Shown here piece after piece: positions 8,334 to 17,327 of a DNA stretch of 56,013 nt. The DNA comes from SAR324 cluster bacterium (GTDB lineage Bacteria; SAR324; NAC60-12). A program made the position numbers and the translations under genes. The DNA lies in the NCBI GenBank assembly GCA_015231885.1, contig JADGAT010000024.1, positions 1-56,013 on the forward strand, written 5' to 3'. Under the pieces are notes generated by a model. It made no database searches. It was not told where the DNA came from and worked only from the letters and a program-made list of their open reading frames with translations. Each line of letters starts with the position of its first letter. Position 1 is the first letter of the stretch.

Positions 8334-9590
8334 ATGGATAGAATGAAAGAGTGTTTTGAGGCCTTGGAAAAGGACTATATCAAAATGTTACGCCAAGTTG
8401 TAGACATTAACTCGTTTTCTTACAACCGGGAGGGAATCAACCGGGTAGGTAGGCAATATGCCGACTGGTTTGCTGAACTGGGCTTTGAGTCCTATTTTGT
8501 TCCTTCTACCAACCCTTTGTGTGGGGACCATCTGTTTTCAACCCGTGCTGGCAGAAGTGAGCAGAACCTCATTCTGATTTCTCATCTGGACACCGTTTAC
8601 CCCGTAGAGGAAGAAGTGGAAAACAATCATTGCTGGAGAGAAGAAAAAGAGCGAATCTATGGTCCTGGCACCTTGGATATCAAAGGTGGAACCGTCATGA
8701 TCTATATGTTTTTGAAAGGGTTGAAGACCATTTATCCGGATTTGTTCGAATCCATGTCCTGGACTGTTTTGCACAATGCGAGTGAGGAGATCGGCTGCCT
8801 GGATTTCCCCTCCCTGGCAACAGGTTTTATCAATCCACAAACCCTGGCGGCTTTGGTGTATGAAGGAGCAATGAGCCTGGAAGATGAAGCGGATGTTGTT
8901 CTTTGTGTCTCACGGTGTGGTGCGGCTCGTTTTGATTTGGAAACATTTGGGAGGTCTGCTCATTCCGGCAATTCTCATCGAAAAGGGGTCAATGCCATTC
9001 GAGAAATCAGCCGGAAAATTGAGGAAATTGAAAGCTGGACGGATTATAGTCGAAATGTGACATTTTCGATTGGACTGGTACAGGGCGGGACCGCCGCCAA
9101 TACGATTCCGGCCTATGCAAGCTGCCGTATCGATTTACGTGCCAACAACCCTGAAGATTTTCAATGGGGAAAGGAAAAGGTTTTAGGTTTGTCCGGAGTG
9201 GGCAGTGTCCGGAGTCCAATGGATGACTTTCCGTGTTCGGTGAAAGTTCAGCTGATTGGAGAATTTCCTCCCTGGCCAAATACCGACAAAAATGCCGAGT
9301 TGATTGAACTGGTTGTCAAGGCTGCTGAGCAGGACCAAAGGAAGGTTCAGGTGCATCGACTGCGTGGAGGGGCCAGTGATGGAAATTTTACGTATCAGTA
9401 TGTGCCGACTGTTGATTTATTAGGCCCCATTGGCAGCAATCACCATTGTTCGCTCCATGATCCGGAGCATGGCAAAGAGCAGGAATATATAGTGAAGTCT
9501 TCGATTGTTCCTCAAGCCATGCTGAGTGTGAGACTTGTTCATGAAATCGTGAAAAAGGAGGGTCTTAGGGGTGATACTCAAAGACCATGA
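8334..9590 (+). CDS. M20 family zinc peptidase (glutamate carboxypeptidase/ArgE/DapE-like)
   Basis: The start at 8334 is chosen because GGAG lies about 6 bases upstream; it leaves 20 bases to the divergent sulfurtransferase start. The 418-aa protein has the metal-site motifs of M20 amidohydrolases: SHLDTVYP (His84), GTLDIKGG (Asp114, bridging) and NASEEIG (catalytic Glu151 and ligand Glu152). It also has the dimerisation-domain motif AHSGNSHRKG and, near the C-terminus, GGASDGNF and a final His in the HHCSLHD region. It is cytoplasmic, without signal peptide. The family removes acyl or amino acid groups from small amides; the substrate here is unknown. Its 3' end overlaps the convergent SpoIIE phosphatase gene by 26 bases. 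Confidence 0.85.
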   Translation: MDRMKECFEALEKDYIKMLRQVVDINSFSYNREGINRVGRQYADWFAELGFESYFVPSTNPLCGDHLFSTRAGRSEQNLILISHLDTVYPVEEEVENNHCWREEKERIYGPGTLDIKGGTVMIYMFLKGLKTIYPDLFESMSWTVLHNASEEIGCLDFPSLATGFINPQTLAALVYEGAMSLEDEADVVLCVSRCGAARFDLETFGRSAHSGNSHRKGVNAIREISRKIEEIESWTDYSRNVTFSIGLVQGGTAANTIPAYASCRIDLRANNPEDFQWGKEKVLGLSGVGSVRSPMDDFPCSVKVQLIGEFPPWPNTDKNAELIELVVKAAEQDQRKVQVHRLRGGASDGNFTYQYVPTVDLLGPIGSNHHCSLHDPEHGKEQEYIVKSSIVPQAMLSVRLVHEIVKKEGLRGDTQRP

Positions 9591-11829
9591 TGGTCAAATC
9601 GTCATCAGCGGGGCGGTTATCAGAGAATTGTTCGATGTCTTGAAATAATTTTGTAATAATACTTTCCAGAGGCGCCCCTTTTGACTTTTCCAATAATTCA
9701 ATGAATCGTTCCATGCCATATATTTGATCATCATGATTTGAATATTCAGGGATCCCATCGGTGTAAACCAAGAGCAGATCGCCCGACTGGAGTTGATATG
9801 TTTTTGCCTGATAGGGGAATAAATCACTGGGAAACAGTCCCATCATTTTTCCAGTCGGTTCCAGATGAGTGATTTTTCTTGTCGAATCTCGACTTTCTGC
9901 AGGAATGACTAACGCATCAGGGTGGCCTGCATTCACGTAGGTCAATAAGCCATTCTCATTGACCCGGAAATAGAAACCCGAAATGAATTTATCATCAGGA
10001 GTATGCTTTTCCAGCATGTCATTGAGATGATAGATGGTGTTGACGATGGATTCTTCTTCTGCTTTTTCCACGAGGGCAATATTGGCCATGATGGTCAGAA
10101 ATGCGGCAGAGACACCATGCCCTGTACCATCTCCAAGAAAGAAATCAAAGGTATTGTCTTGATGCAGATGACCATAATAAACATCCCCGGAAACTTTAGA
10201 ATGCGGGATGAAGCGGCTGGCAACTGGTAAATAGGTAGGAGGTGCGATTGGAGAGTAAATGGATCGCTGTACTTCGCTTGCCAGAGTCAGGTCATAGAGC
10301 ATTTCTTCATTGGAAAGACGCAGGGCTTCTTCTGTCTGCTGAAGATTGCTGGCCATCTGATTGAATGTGGAGGCCAGCGTGCCAATTTCATCGTTAGAAG
10401 AAATAGAAACCCGGGTGGCCAGGTCTCCCTCTTTTAATTTTTCTGCACCTTTGGTCAAACTCAGGATGGGAAGAATGATATTGCGCGCAATCAGCAAGGC
10501 CATCGCAATAATGAATAACGTCAAAAAAGGAGTAATGAAGAGGATGCGGCTGCGAATTTGTTGGACCGCTTCATAAACTTCGGCTTCATCAATTTCAGCG
10601 AGCAATGCCCATTTGAGTTGATCTTCATCCTGAATATACAGAGGTTTGTAGGAACTCAAGACAGGAATACCGCGGTAATTGTTGACAATCATGGTGCCAC
10701 TGTCTCCTTTGATGACGGATTCTGCAGACTGTGTCTGGACTTTCTGATAAAGAATCGATGTTTCATGAATGCTCATCAGGTTGAGCTGTTTGGGATCAAT
10801 TTGTTTTTTTTGCAATTCCAAAAATTCTTCAGGGTTTTCAATGAGAAAGCGGGAATCCGTTCTCATTTTAAGATCTTTTCCAATCAGATAGGTTTCTCCT
10901 GTTTTTCCAAGTCCTTCTTCTTCCCATTTATAGTTGCCTGTCATCATTTTGTTGATTTTATGGATAGGGAGCTGCACAATGAACACTCCGATTTGTTTAT
11001 AATGGTTCATGACAGGCGACACAATAAAGGCCGCTGGTGCATTGTTCGAAGGAGCATATAATTCAAAATCCACCATCTTGACATAAGAACCGATGGCCAT
11101 CTTACGAGCAGATTTAAAAAGCTTTGCCAAATTGGTATTCCGGTAAGCCCCCGTCAATAAATTTGTAGCATAATCCACCTTTTTTCTGCAGCTGTAGAGC
11201 ATGTTTCCAGTCTGATGATCGATCAGAAAAAGATTATCATAGCCAAATGTGTCAATCAGTGTGCAAAGTCGGCCGTGGTGCCTTTCATGAATTTGATGGT
11301 ATTCGACCTGGTGGTATTCGGCAGGATCTCTTATGGTATACAATTGTCTTTTATCGCCGGTGGGATAAGGATTATTGGCAATATAATGATACTGCAGGTA
11401 TTGTGAGGCCGTGGTGTCTGGCCAGAATTCTGCTAAGGTGTGTGTTTCTCCCGTGATTTCTGTAAACTCGGGCAGAAATTCGTCATTATAATACTTTTGT
11501 AATTGTTGTTCATAACCCTGCATCGGGATAGCATTGACCTGTAATGTTTGCTGGAGTTGACGAAAGGCTTTACGAAATTCCTGCATGGCCAAAACCACTT
11601 TTGGGTCCTGGGAGTGGGAAAAAACCAAAATGCGCATTTCCTGGATAAAAGAACGGACTTCCCTTGCTTTTGCATCTCGAACCGTCTTTAGCTGTTCATA
11701 AGACTTCGCCACCATGGCATTTTCAGCAATCCGGTATGCCTGCCAGTTGGTGATCAGAATGGCAATCACTCCGATGGATAAGGTGGTCAGTAAGATTTTG
11801 GTCTTGATGCTTTTGAATTTCATAACCAT
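9565..11829 (-). CDS. Membrane SpoIIE-type PP2C phosphatase with large sensor domain and HAMP
   Basis: About 754 aa counted from the ATG at 11829; a second ATG at 11823 is equally possible, and neither has a good ribosome binding site. There is an N-terminal helix (about 10-30), an extracytoplasmic double-Cache-like region of some 390 residues, a second helix near 430-455, a HAMP domain (LTKGAEKLKEGDLA, then NDEIGTLASTFNQM) and a C-terminal SpoIIE domain. The phosphatase motifs are SGDVYYG, GDGTGHGVSA, YTDGIPE and DDDLTIM. It lies 57 bases behind the STAS gene on the same strand, so the STAS protein is the obvious substrate. This is the output half of a partner-switching pathway. It shares its C-terminal domain type with the phosphatase at 2449-4170. 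Confidence 0.9.
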   Translation of the reverse strand: MVMKFKSIKTKILLTTLSIGVIAILITNWQAYRIAENAMVAKSYEQLKTVRDAKAREVRSFIQEMRILVFSHSQDPKVVLAMQEFRKAFRQLQQTLQVNAIPMQGYEQQLQKYYNDEFLPEFTEITGETHTLAEFWPDTTASQYLQYHYIANNPYPTGDKRQLYTIRDPAEYHQVEYHQIHERHHGRLCTLIDTFGYDNLFLIDHQTGNMLYSCRKKVDYATNLLTGAYRNTNLAKLFKSARKMAIGSYVKMVDFELYAPSNNAPAAFIVSPVMNHYKQIGVFIVQLPIHKINKMMTGNYKWEEEGLGKTGETYLIGKDLKMRTDSRFLIENPEEFLELQKKQIDPKQLNLMSIHETSILYQKVQTQSAESVIKGDSGTMIVNNYRGIPVLSSYKPLYIQDEDQLKWALLAEIDEAEVYEAVQQIRSRILFITPFLTLFIIAMALLIARNIILPILSLTKGAEKLKEGDLATRVSISSNDEIGTLASTFNQMASNLQQTEEALRLSNEEMLYDLTLASEVQRSIYSPIAPPTYLPVASRFIPHSKVSGDVYYGHLHQDNTFDFFLGDGTGHGVSAAFLTIMANIALVEKAEEESIVNTIYHLNDMLEKHTPDDKFISGFYFRVNENGLLTYVNAGHPDALVIPAESRDSTRKITHLEPTGKMMGLFPSDLFPYQAKTYQLQSGDLLLVYTDGIPEYSNHDDQIYGMERFIELLEKSKGAPLESIITKLFQDIEQFSDNRPADDDLTIMVFEYHP

Positions 11830-11886
11830 TTTCTGCCAGACGTCCGGTCTTGTTTTCAACAAGCAACAGGCTTGAGACAAAAAAAA

Positions 11887-12264
11887 TTACTTTTTTAAAT
11901 GTAAATATTTTAATGCCTCTGCTTCCGTCTGAAACATCATAATCAAAGGCTCCATCGAACATATCTCAAATACTTCCTGGCACTCTTTGTTTAAGTTGCA
12001 GACAGCAAGATTTCCATTTTTGTCTGTGGTCGTATTTGATTCTAATTTTATATTCAAGAGTTTATTGATGTGGAAAATGATACCAATCCCTGTGGAGTCT
12101 ATGGAAATCATATTTTTGCAGTTCAAAAGAATTTTTTTAAACTCTTCTGACTCAAACATGGATTCGAAATAGTTGACTACATCGGATGCATGTTCTTCTT
12201 CGTCGATTTCGAGATTAAACTCAACAACACAAATATCGTTATCAATGTAATGATTTATTTTCAT
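11887..12264 (-). CDS. STAS-domain anti-anti-sigma factor (SpoIIAA/RsbV-like)
   Basis: This 125-aa cytoplasmic protein is a single STAS domain. The segment MISIDSTGIGIIFH carries the conserved Asp-Ser-x-Gly, with Ser57 as the residue phosphorylated in this family. In partner switching the unphosphorylated form captures an anti-sigma kinase and the phosphorylated form releases it. The downstream phosphatase gene supplies the dephosphorylating activity. No RsbW-like kinase or sigma factor is in the window, so the output may be encoded elsewhere. A run of six G lies about 9 bases before the ATG and may be the ribosome binding site. Confidence 0.88.
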   Translation of the reverse strand: MKINHYIDNDICVVEFNLEIDEEEHASDVVNYFESMFESEEFKKILLNCKNMISIDSTGIGIIFHINKLLNIKLESNTTTDKNGNLAVCNLNKECQEVFEICSMEPLIMMFQTEAEALKYLHLKK

Positions 12265-12354
12265 TGTTTGTACCCCCCAATTACGGTTAAACTCTGGGAT
12301 AAATTCAGAAATCTATCAATAACAGAAGTGTTACGATGAAAAGATCCTGTGGCG

Positions 12355-13374
12355 TTATAATAGCTTGTGAGGTAAACTTTCTGTCCGCCCTGCCGGGGTG
12401 ACTCGGACATAATCCAGTTTTCTCTGTAATTCTTTGATAGTGGAAGCACCCGCATAGGTCAATCCGGATCGCAGGCCCCCAATGATGTCAGCAATGATCC
12501 AGTCTTCTTCATTCTGATAGGGAACTTCCGTGGAGACACCTTCTGCTGTTTTCCAATCAGTCAGTCCTCCATGGTAATCATCTTGCACTTCTTTACTGGC
12601 CATCCCCCGAAAAATTTTTATTTTTGTCTTATTCCCATCGATTCCTTTTCGAGTCAGAATTTTTCCTGGTGTTGGCGTGGTTCCTGCCAGAATGCTGCCA
12701 ATCATGACGAAGTCGGCACCAAAAGCCAATGCTTTGACAATATCTCCGGGGTTGCGAATACCGCCATCTGCGATGATGGAACGATCGACGCGGGCACATT
12801 CTTTGATTGCTGTTAGGTTGGGCACGCCAAAACCTGTCTTGATTCGGGTAGTACAAACGGATCCTCCTCCAATACCAACCTTGATCATATCAGCACTGCA
12901 GGAAGCCAGATAGTCGGCCCCTGCATAGGTGGCCACATTTCCTGCCATGATACAGGCTTCTTTTCCCAGCATATCCCGGATGCGTTTCAACGTACGCCCA
13001 ACATACTTGGCATGGGCATGAGCAACATCAATGCAGAACAAATCCGCCCCTTCCGCTTTTAAGGCTTCGGCCCTTTCCAAGTCGTCAGCACCGCATCCAA
13101 TGGAAACAAATGTCGGATATTTGCAATCTTTGTACATTCGAACATTTTTATCAATGGGCATGAAGCGGTGTAAGACGCCAATCCCTCCTTTTTTCCCAAT
13201 GAAATTTGCCATCTTGGCTTCGGTGATAGTATCCATATTTGACGTCATCACAGGAAGGTTCAGAGACAGTTTTTCAGTTTTATCAGTGATAGAAATGTCA
13301 ACGACTTTCCGTGATTCCCAATGGTTGTAGGAAGGGATCAAAAGAATATCATCATAGGTGATGGCGTCATTCAT
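12355..13374 (-). CDS. guaC: GMP reductase (IMPDH/GMPR family, no CBS domains)
   Basis: The start is the ATG at 13374, with GTGGAG 6 bases upstream; a TTG further up would add seven residues. The 339-aa TIM-barrel protein has the family signature with catalytic Cys174 in GGGSVCTTRIKTG, the phosphate-binding ADGGIRNPGD, and the N-terminal ITYDDILLIP. It lacks the CBS pair that interrupts IMP dehydrogenases, and ends with RSGLTYAGA, as GMP reductases do (usually about 345 aa). The reaction is NADPH-dependent conversion of GMP to IMP in purine salvage. The signature has GGG where most members have GPG. Some short IMPDH-like proteins are misassigned, so reductase activity is likely but not proven. 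Confidence 0.83.
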   Translation of the reverse strand: MNDAITYDDILLIPSYNHWESRKVVDISITDKTEKLSLNLPVMTSNMDTITEAKMANFIGKKGGIGVLHRFMPIDKNVRMYKDCKYPTFVSIGCGADDLERAEALKAEGADLFCIDVAHAHAKYVGRTLKRIRDMLGKEACIMAGNVATYAGADYLASCSADMIKVGIGGGSVCTTRIKTGFGVPNLTAIKECARVDRSIIADGGIRNPGDIVKALAFGADFVMIGSILAGTTPTPGKILTRKGIDGNKTKIKIFRGMASKEVQDDYHGGLTDWKTAEGVSTEVPYQNEEDWIIADIIGGLRSGLTYAGASTIKELQRKLDYVRVTPAGRTESLPHKLL

Positions 13375-13408
13375 ACGAATCTCCACAATAACCAAAAGGA
13401 TTTTCTAA

Positions 13409-13565
13409 GGAAGACGAAAATAATAACATGCTCAATTTTTGCAGGATTTTCAGCGAGATTCAAGGCGTTTTATCGGGCGCATAGTTTGCATGTAACCGGT
13501 AAAGCAGCGCAGAAGATCGTTGAAAAGGCAAGTAGATTGACTAAGTGTTATTGTTTGAGCATTCC
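13409..13565 (+). mobile_element. Palindromic repeat family 1, copy 2 (MITE-like)
   Basis: A 157-bp copy starting GGAAGACGAAAATAATAAC and ending TTATTGTTTGAGCATTCC. It shares the core GGGCGCATAG and GCGCAGAAGATCGTTGAAAA with the other three copies, with a few substitutions. It lies between the start of the GMP reductase gene and the secreted-protein gene. Confidence 0.85.
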
Positions 13566-13730
13566 TAAGTAGGGTAAGTCATGATTTTGTATGAAAATAT
13601 CAGATTGAAAATAAGAACGACAGGTTTTTTTGTTTAATTTTAGTGGAATTTGGTACAGTGAGTGCTAATCTTTTTATGTAAAAATCCGATTTAGATGCTG
13701 GTTCTGATCACGATTCATTAATTTTTTGAT
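13566..13730. other. Intergenic sequence right of repeat copy 2
   Basis: About 165 AT-rich bases between the repeat and the secreted-protein gene. Together with the repeat it makes a gene-free stretch of some 355 bases. I see no gene and no convincing promoter. Confidence 0.3.
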
Positions 13731-14399
13731 ATGAAAGTATTATCCTTGAAAACCCTATTATTTTCTTTCCTGCTGTTCTTTCCTGTCTTTCTTCATGCAG
13801 ACGAATCCTGTAAATTTGATCCGGATCTGCACAAACGTCCGGAAGAAAAGGCCGACAACATGGGGCGTTTTTTGATACAGGGAATATACTTAGGGATGGG
13901 GTTTGAGGAGTTGAAACTGGCAAAGCCTGGGGTCGTGGTACAGCCTACCGTTGAATCAGGGGTGATCCATGAATATTATGGTGAATATGTGACCGAGAAC
14001 GAACAATTTTTATTCATGCTGACTTCGGAAGGTCGATTGTATAAGCTGATCTATAAAAAGTATTTTATTGCTGCTGTCTCTGAGCAGGATCTTCTGGTTA
14101 AATTACGACAACGATACGGGCAGCCAAGACGAACTCTCAGTAAAACAACAAAAAATAAAACATTTGAAGTGTGCTGGGGACAGTGCGAAATGATATTGGA
14201 TGGAAGCTTTTGTTATGATCAGGAAACGGATCACTGGTATACTTATTTTACGGCATCTTTGGACATAACACGCAAACAGTTCAATTTAGTCCTGCATGAC
14301 AGTACACTTTATGAAAGAAATGAAATCGGTTTTGTAGAAAGAAAAACGATTAAAAAAATGATCCCCTCCACAACATCCTTAGAAAAGCTGCAACTATAA
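13731..14399 (+). CDS. Secreted (periplasmic) protein of unknown function
   Basis: A 222-aa protein with a typical signal peptide (KTLLFSFLLFFPVFLHA, probable cleavage before DES). The mature part has no motif I can name. A segment around residues 45-130 (IYLGMGFEELK ... LLVKLRQRYGQPRR) resembles the recurring repeat-like unit of small periplasmic proteins in which a GM-x-x-x-EL helix precedes beta strands. Two cysteines lie close together (EVCWGQCEM) and could form a disulfide. The 3' end overlaps the convergent SGNH gene by 6 bases. Confidence 0.7.
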   Translation: MKVLSLKTLLFSFLLFFPVFLHADESCKFDPDLHKRPEEKADNMGRFLIQGIYLGMGFEELKLAKPGVVVQPTVESGVIHEYYGEYVTENEQFLFMLTSEGRLYKLIYKKYFIAAVSEQDLLVKLRQRYGQPRRTLSKTTKNKTFEVCWGQCEMILDGSFCYDQETDHWYTYFTASLDITRKQFNLVLHDSTLYERNEIGFVERKTIKKMIPSTTSLEKLQL

Positions 14400-15671
14400 A
14401 TCCTCACAATGTTGTGTTGGAATCAGCTGCTGCTGAACTATAAAGTCTGTAAACAGTTCGGCCTTCCGTAACGCTCCAGCATCATTCACATGCCTTCCGT
14501 CATGCCAGTATTTTGGATCTTGAGGCATCTGTTCTACAAAATCAAATAAAGGCACTTGATGCTGTTGTGCCAATTTTCGAGTGATGTTGTTGTGTTCCTG
14601 AAACGCACGCTGGTAATCGGAATTTGCCGCATAATCATTAAGATGAGGACTATGGGCCCAAGTGGCAAACATCAATTGAAACGGATGAATTTGGGCCAGG
14701 GCAATCATACTTTTTAAATTACGTTCAAAATACACAGGCGGGTTGCTTTCCAATAAGATGGATTTTTCAATCCGGGTCTTTTGTGTGGGAGCCCCTACAA
14801 AATTTTGAATGCTGAAAGGATAATTGATTCCCAGTTTGACACGTAAAATTCGAATCAGGATCAGGCGATCCCAAAAAATTTGGTAAGGAATTTTCCATTG
14901 TCTCCGATATCCTGAGTTATCTCCGCGATAAGCAACGGGATCCACTAACCGGGTATGAACATCATTAGTGGCTTGATAAACAATAACCAGATCCGGATTT
15001 AAATCGAGTACCCGAAACATCAAGTTGATCAAGTTTTCAAAACTCGTGTATCCTTTCATTCCTCCATTGATCACGCGAATTGCAGGACAGCGATATTGTT
15101 CTTTTAAGAGTTTCTCCATTTGTGCGGGATAGGTGTGCGCATTGTCAGACACTCGGCTCGAATAAGTCGTCGATCCTCCGATGGCGACAATACGAAATTC
15201 TCCTTCTGGTTTTTCTAGTGGAAATGAATCTCCTCGGTAACCAAGATCATTGTGCAGTTCATAATCCGGATTGGGAGCATAATTCAAATAATGATGAGGA
15301 ATGAATGATACCTTATTTCGTAAGAAAGTGTCATAGCCTCCATATTGCTCCAGTTGTTCTTTATGGGCGATGTGCTCCAGCCAATACTGCGCAGCCAGTT
15401 CAGACAGCAGTAATGTCAAAAAAACACTGACACCCGTCAGCAAGACTTCACCAAGTTTAGGCTTGGGAATGGACGGACGAAAGAAAAATACCCCCAATCC
15501 CACTAAAAAGAGGACTATTTCTATAATTCCTACCATGTCAATGAGTAGAGATGATTCTAATGGAGGAGGAAAGAAAAATAGATAAGGAACCGTGTAACGG
15601 TTAAAGCCCAGGGATGTGAGAATACAGAAAAAGCCAAACCATCTGGGGTTGAATGTCCGAGTGTTTTGCAT
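14394..15671 (-). CDS. Membrane-anchored SGNH/GDSL hydrolase-like protein
   Basis: A 425-aa protein with about three hydrophobic segments in the first 110 residues, followed by an SGNH-type domain. Block I appears as IGGSTTY (nucleophile Ser in GGS), block II as NGGMKGYTS, block III as ATNDV, and block V as DGRHVNDAG with the catalytic Asp/His. These enzymes include esterases and O-acyltransferases that modify envelope polysaccharides. The membrane anchor and the neighbouring envelope protein fit an envelope role, by inference. Its ATG starts one base after the stop codon of the upstream gene, so the two are translationally coupled. Confidence 0.75.
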   Translation of the reverse strand: MQNTRTFNPRWFGFFCILTSLGFNRYTVPYLFFFPPPLESSLLIDMVGIIEIVLFLVGLGVFFFRPSIPKPKLGEVLLTGVSVFLTLLLSELAAQYWLEHIAHKEQLEQYGGYDTFLRNKVSFIPHHYLNYAPNPDYELHNDLGYRGDSFPLEKPEGEFRIVAIGGSTTYSSRVSDNAHTYPAQMEKLLKEQYRCPAIRVINGGMKGYTSFENLINLMFRVLDLNPDLVIVYQATNDVHTRLVDPVAYRGDNSGYRRQWKIPYQIFWDRLILIRILRVKLGINYPFSIQNFVGAPTQKTRIEKSILLESNPPVYFERNLKSMIALAQIHPFQLMFATWAHSPHLNDYAANSDYQRAFQEHNNITRKLAQQHQVPLFDFVEQMPQDPKYWHDGRHVNDAGALRKAELFTDFIVQQQLIPTQHCEDL

Positions 15672-15672
15672 G

Positions 15673-16611
15673 CTAATCCCAAAAACTGTAAACGCCCCAT
15701 GTCAGGCGCAGCAACAGGCCTTGTAAATCGATTCGTTTGGCTATTGTGGTTTCGGGAGTAGGGAGCAGATCCATTTTGTAGAATGGATTCCTCATTGCCG
15801 GTGTATCTGACAAGAGATACAGCTCAAAGGTTATTCCAAAATTTTCTGCAGAGGTGGTCATTCCAATTCGTTGAAAAAAAATGGGTTGTTCGGAATGATA
15901 ATGGTCCAAATCCATGAAACGGTCACGACTTTCTTTGTTGATGGTTCCATGGGAACGCAAACCATTGCGGATGGTACTTTCAATATAGACAAAACCAAAC
16001 CCGTAAAAAAGTTCCGTTTGGTCCCTTCCTGGAGGAAATAATCCATAAACCGAATAGGAAAGAAAGTAGTAGTGAGAGCGCAATTCAATCAGGGGCACAT
16101 CTGAAAGCCGTTTTGCTCCATTCTGTGCCGTTTGGTCTGTCAGCCACGTGTTGGTATAATACACCGCAAGGCTGTGTGCTGTCAATAAATTCCACCCCGT
16201 TGGCATGATCCACTCTAAAGAAACAGGCGGGAGACCATGCGCTAATTTTGTGCCTTCTGAAGATTTCAGATCGATTTCATGATTTTGTGGAGGGTCCAGA
16301 AACCAGCCGGTGTTGTCTTGTGTTGAATTGAGGGAAGTGTTTCCCTCTTTGAAAAACTTATTTCCCGTCATTTTATAAAAGGGATGAATCCCTTGAAAAC
16401 GTTGGGTGGTCCATTCGTAGAAACCTATACGTAAAAATGAATCTGAGACGCCTGTTCCTCCTGACGAAGCAACATCTGCAGCATCTGTGGGATCGGCCGT
16501 TTCCTCGACTGGTGCGTCTTCTTGCGCCCAGGCCTTGTCCCAGTATCCTGGAGATAACAAAAGTAGAACCAAAACCAACCCGATCCATTTTGTTATCAGA
16601 CAGCTCCTCAT
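15673..16611 (-). CDS. Exported protein, probably outer-membrane beta-barrel
   Basis: A 312-aa protein with a signal peptide (about residues 1-29, ending KAWA before QED). A short acidic, Ala/Thr-rich linker follows, and then many alternating aromatic strands (for example HYYFLSYSVYGLF and LFYGFGFVYIES). The C-terminus ends in an amphipathic strand with aromatic residues (LLLRLTWGVYSFWD), which is how many outer-membrane barrels end. I know no named family for it. It is the first gene of a pair with the SGNH protein (stop and start separated by one base), so the two products probably work together at the envelope. Confidence 0.6.
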   Translation of the reverse strand: MRSCLITKWIGLVLVLLLLSPGYWDKAWAQEDAPVEETADPTDAADVASSGGTGVSDSFLRIGFYEWTTQRFQGIHPFYKMTGNKFFKEGNTSLNSTQDNTGWFLDPPQNHEIDLKSSEGTKLAHGLPPVSLEWIMPTGWNLLTAHSLAVYYTNTWLTDQTAQNGAKRLSDVPLIELRSHYYFLSYSVYGLFPPGRDQTELFYGFGFVYIESTIRNGLRSHGTINKESRDRFMDLDHYHSEQPIFFQRIGMTTSAENFGITFELYLLSDTPAMRNPFYKMDLLPTPETTIAKRIDLQGLLLRLTWGVYSFWD

Positions 16612-16699
16612 TTTCCAACACTCATCTATAAATCAATCTAATTTTGATTCTTCAGAATCCTATAACTACCCGGCAGGAGCTGTGATTGAGTATTGGTAA

Positions 16700-17314
16700 T
16701 TAATTGGTTACTGATTCACGGATCAGTTCATGAGAGAATTTGATGATTTCATCCCAGGTGTCTACACGGCGAATGACTGGATGTGTGAATTCCACATTAA
16801 AAGGACGTGACTTCAACCATACATTCGCATCAGAAAAATGTTCAATCACGTTGACACAGTTATCAGGATGATCATCGATAAATACCAATATTTCCTCATC
16901 TTTTGCTAGCTGCTGGATAATATCTGCCTTCAATACAGGCGGATTGTCATCAAAGGATACAAATCCCCCACTGTGTAGAGAGTCCCACTGAAAGCCCACA
17001 GAATGTAAGTTTTGTTTCCGTTGCTCCAGATTTTCTGGAGGAATATTGGTGATGAAATGCACGGGATATGCCCCAAAAACGCGATTGAACAACTCAGGAT
17101 CTACCATCGGTGAAAGTTGTCCAAACTCTTTGCTTGCAATGAACTGTTCCCACCCTTCCATGAGTTGATCGTGGGTGAGCAAATCTGAAAAATACCAACA
17201 GTTGGGTTGATAATCATCAGGGATTTTTAAGTGAAAATAATTTTTAATGTAAGGAACATAGGTTCCTTCAAAATCAAGTAAAACGCCATCAATGTCAAAG
17301 AAAAAACGGAACAT
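16700..17314 (-). CDS. HAD-superfamily phosphatase (5'-nucleotidase-like)
   Basis: A 204-aa cytoplasmic protein with HAD motif I DIDGVLLD (residues 8-15, nucleophile Asp and acid Asp), motif II Thr in FITNIP, a Lys in the VLKADI region and motif III as IDDHPDN. The pattern resembles 5'(3')-deoxyribonucleotidase-like HADs such as NT5C and bacterial YorS-like proteins. The substrate is not certain. It lies 13 bases behind the TraB-family gene at the end of the minus-strand cluster that begins with the M18 aminopeptidase. Confidence 0.75.
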   Translation of the reverse strand: MFRFFFDIDGVLLDFEGTYVPYIKNYFHLKIPDDYQPNCWYFSDLLTHDQLMEGWEQFIASKEFGQLSPMVDPELFNRVFGAYPVHFITNIPPENLEQRKQNLHSVGFQWDSLHSGGFVSFDDNPPVLKADIIQQLAKDEEILVFIDDHPDNCVNVIEHFSDANVWLKSRPFNVEFTHPVIRRVDTWDEIIKFSHELIRESVTN

Positions 17315-17327
17315 AACGAGACCCTAT

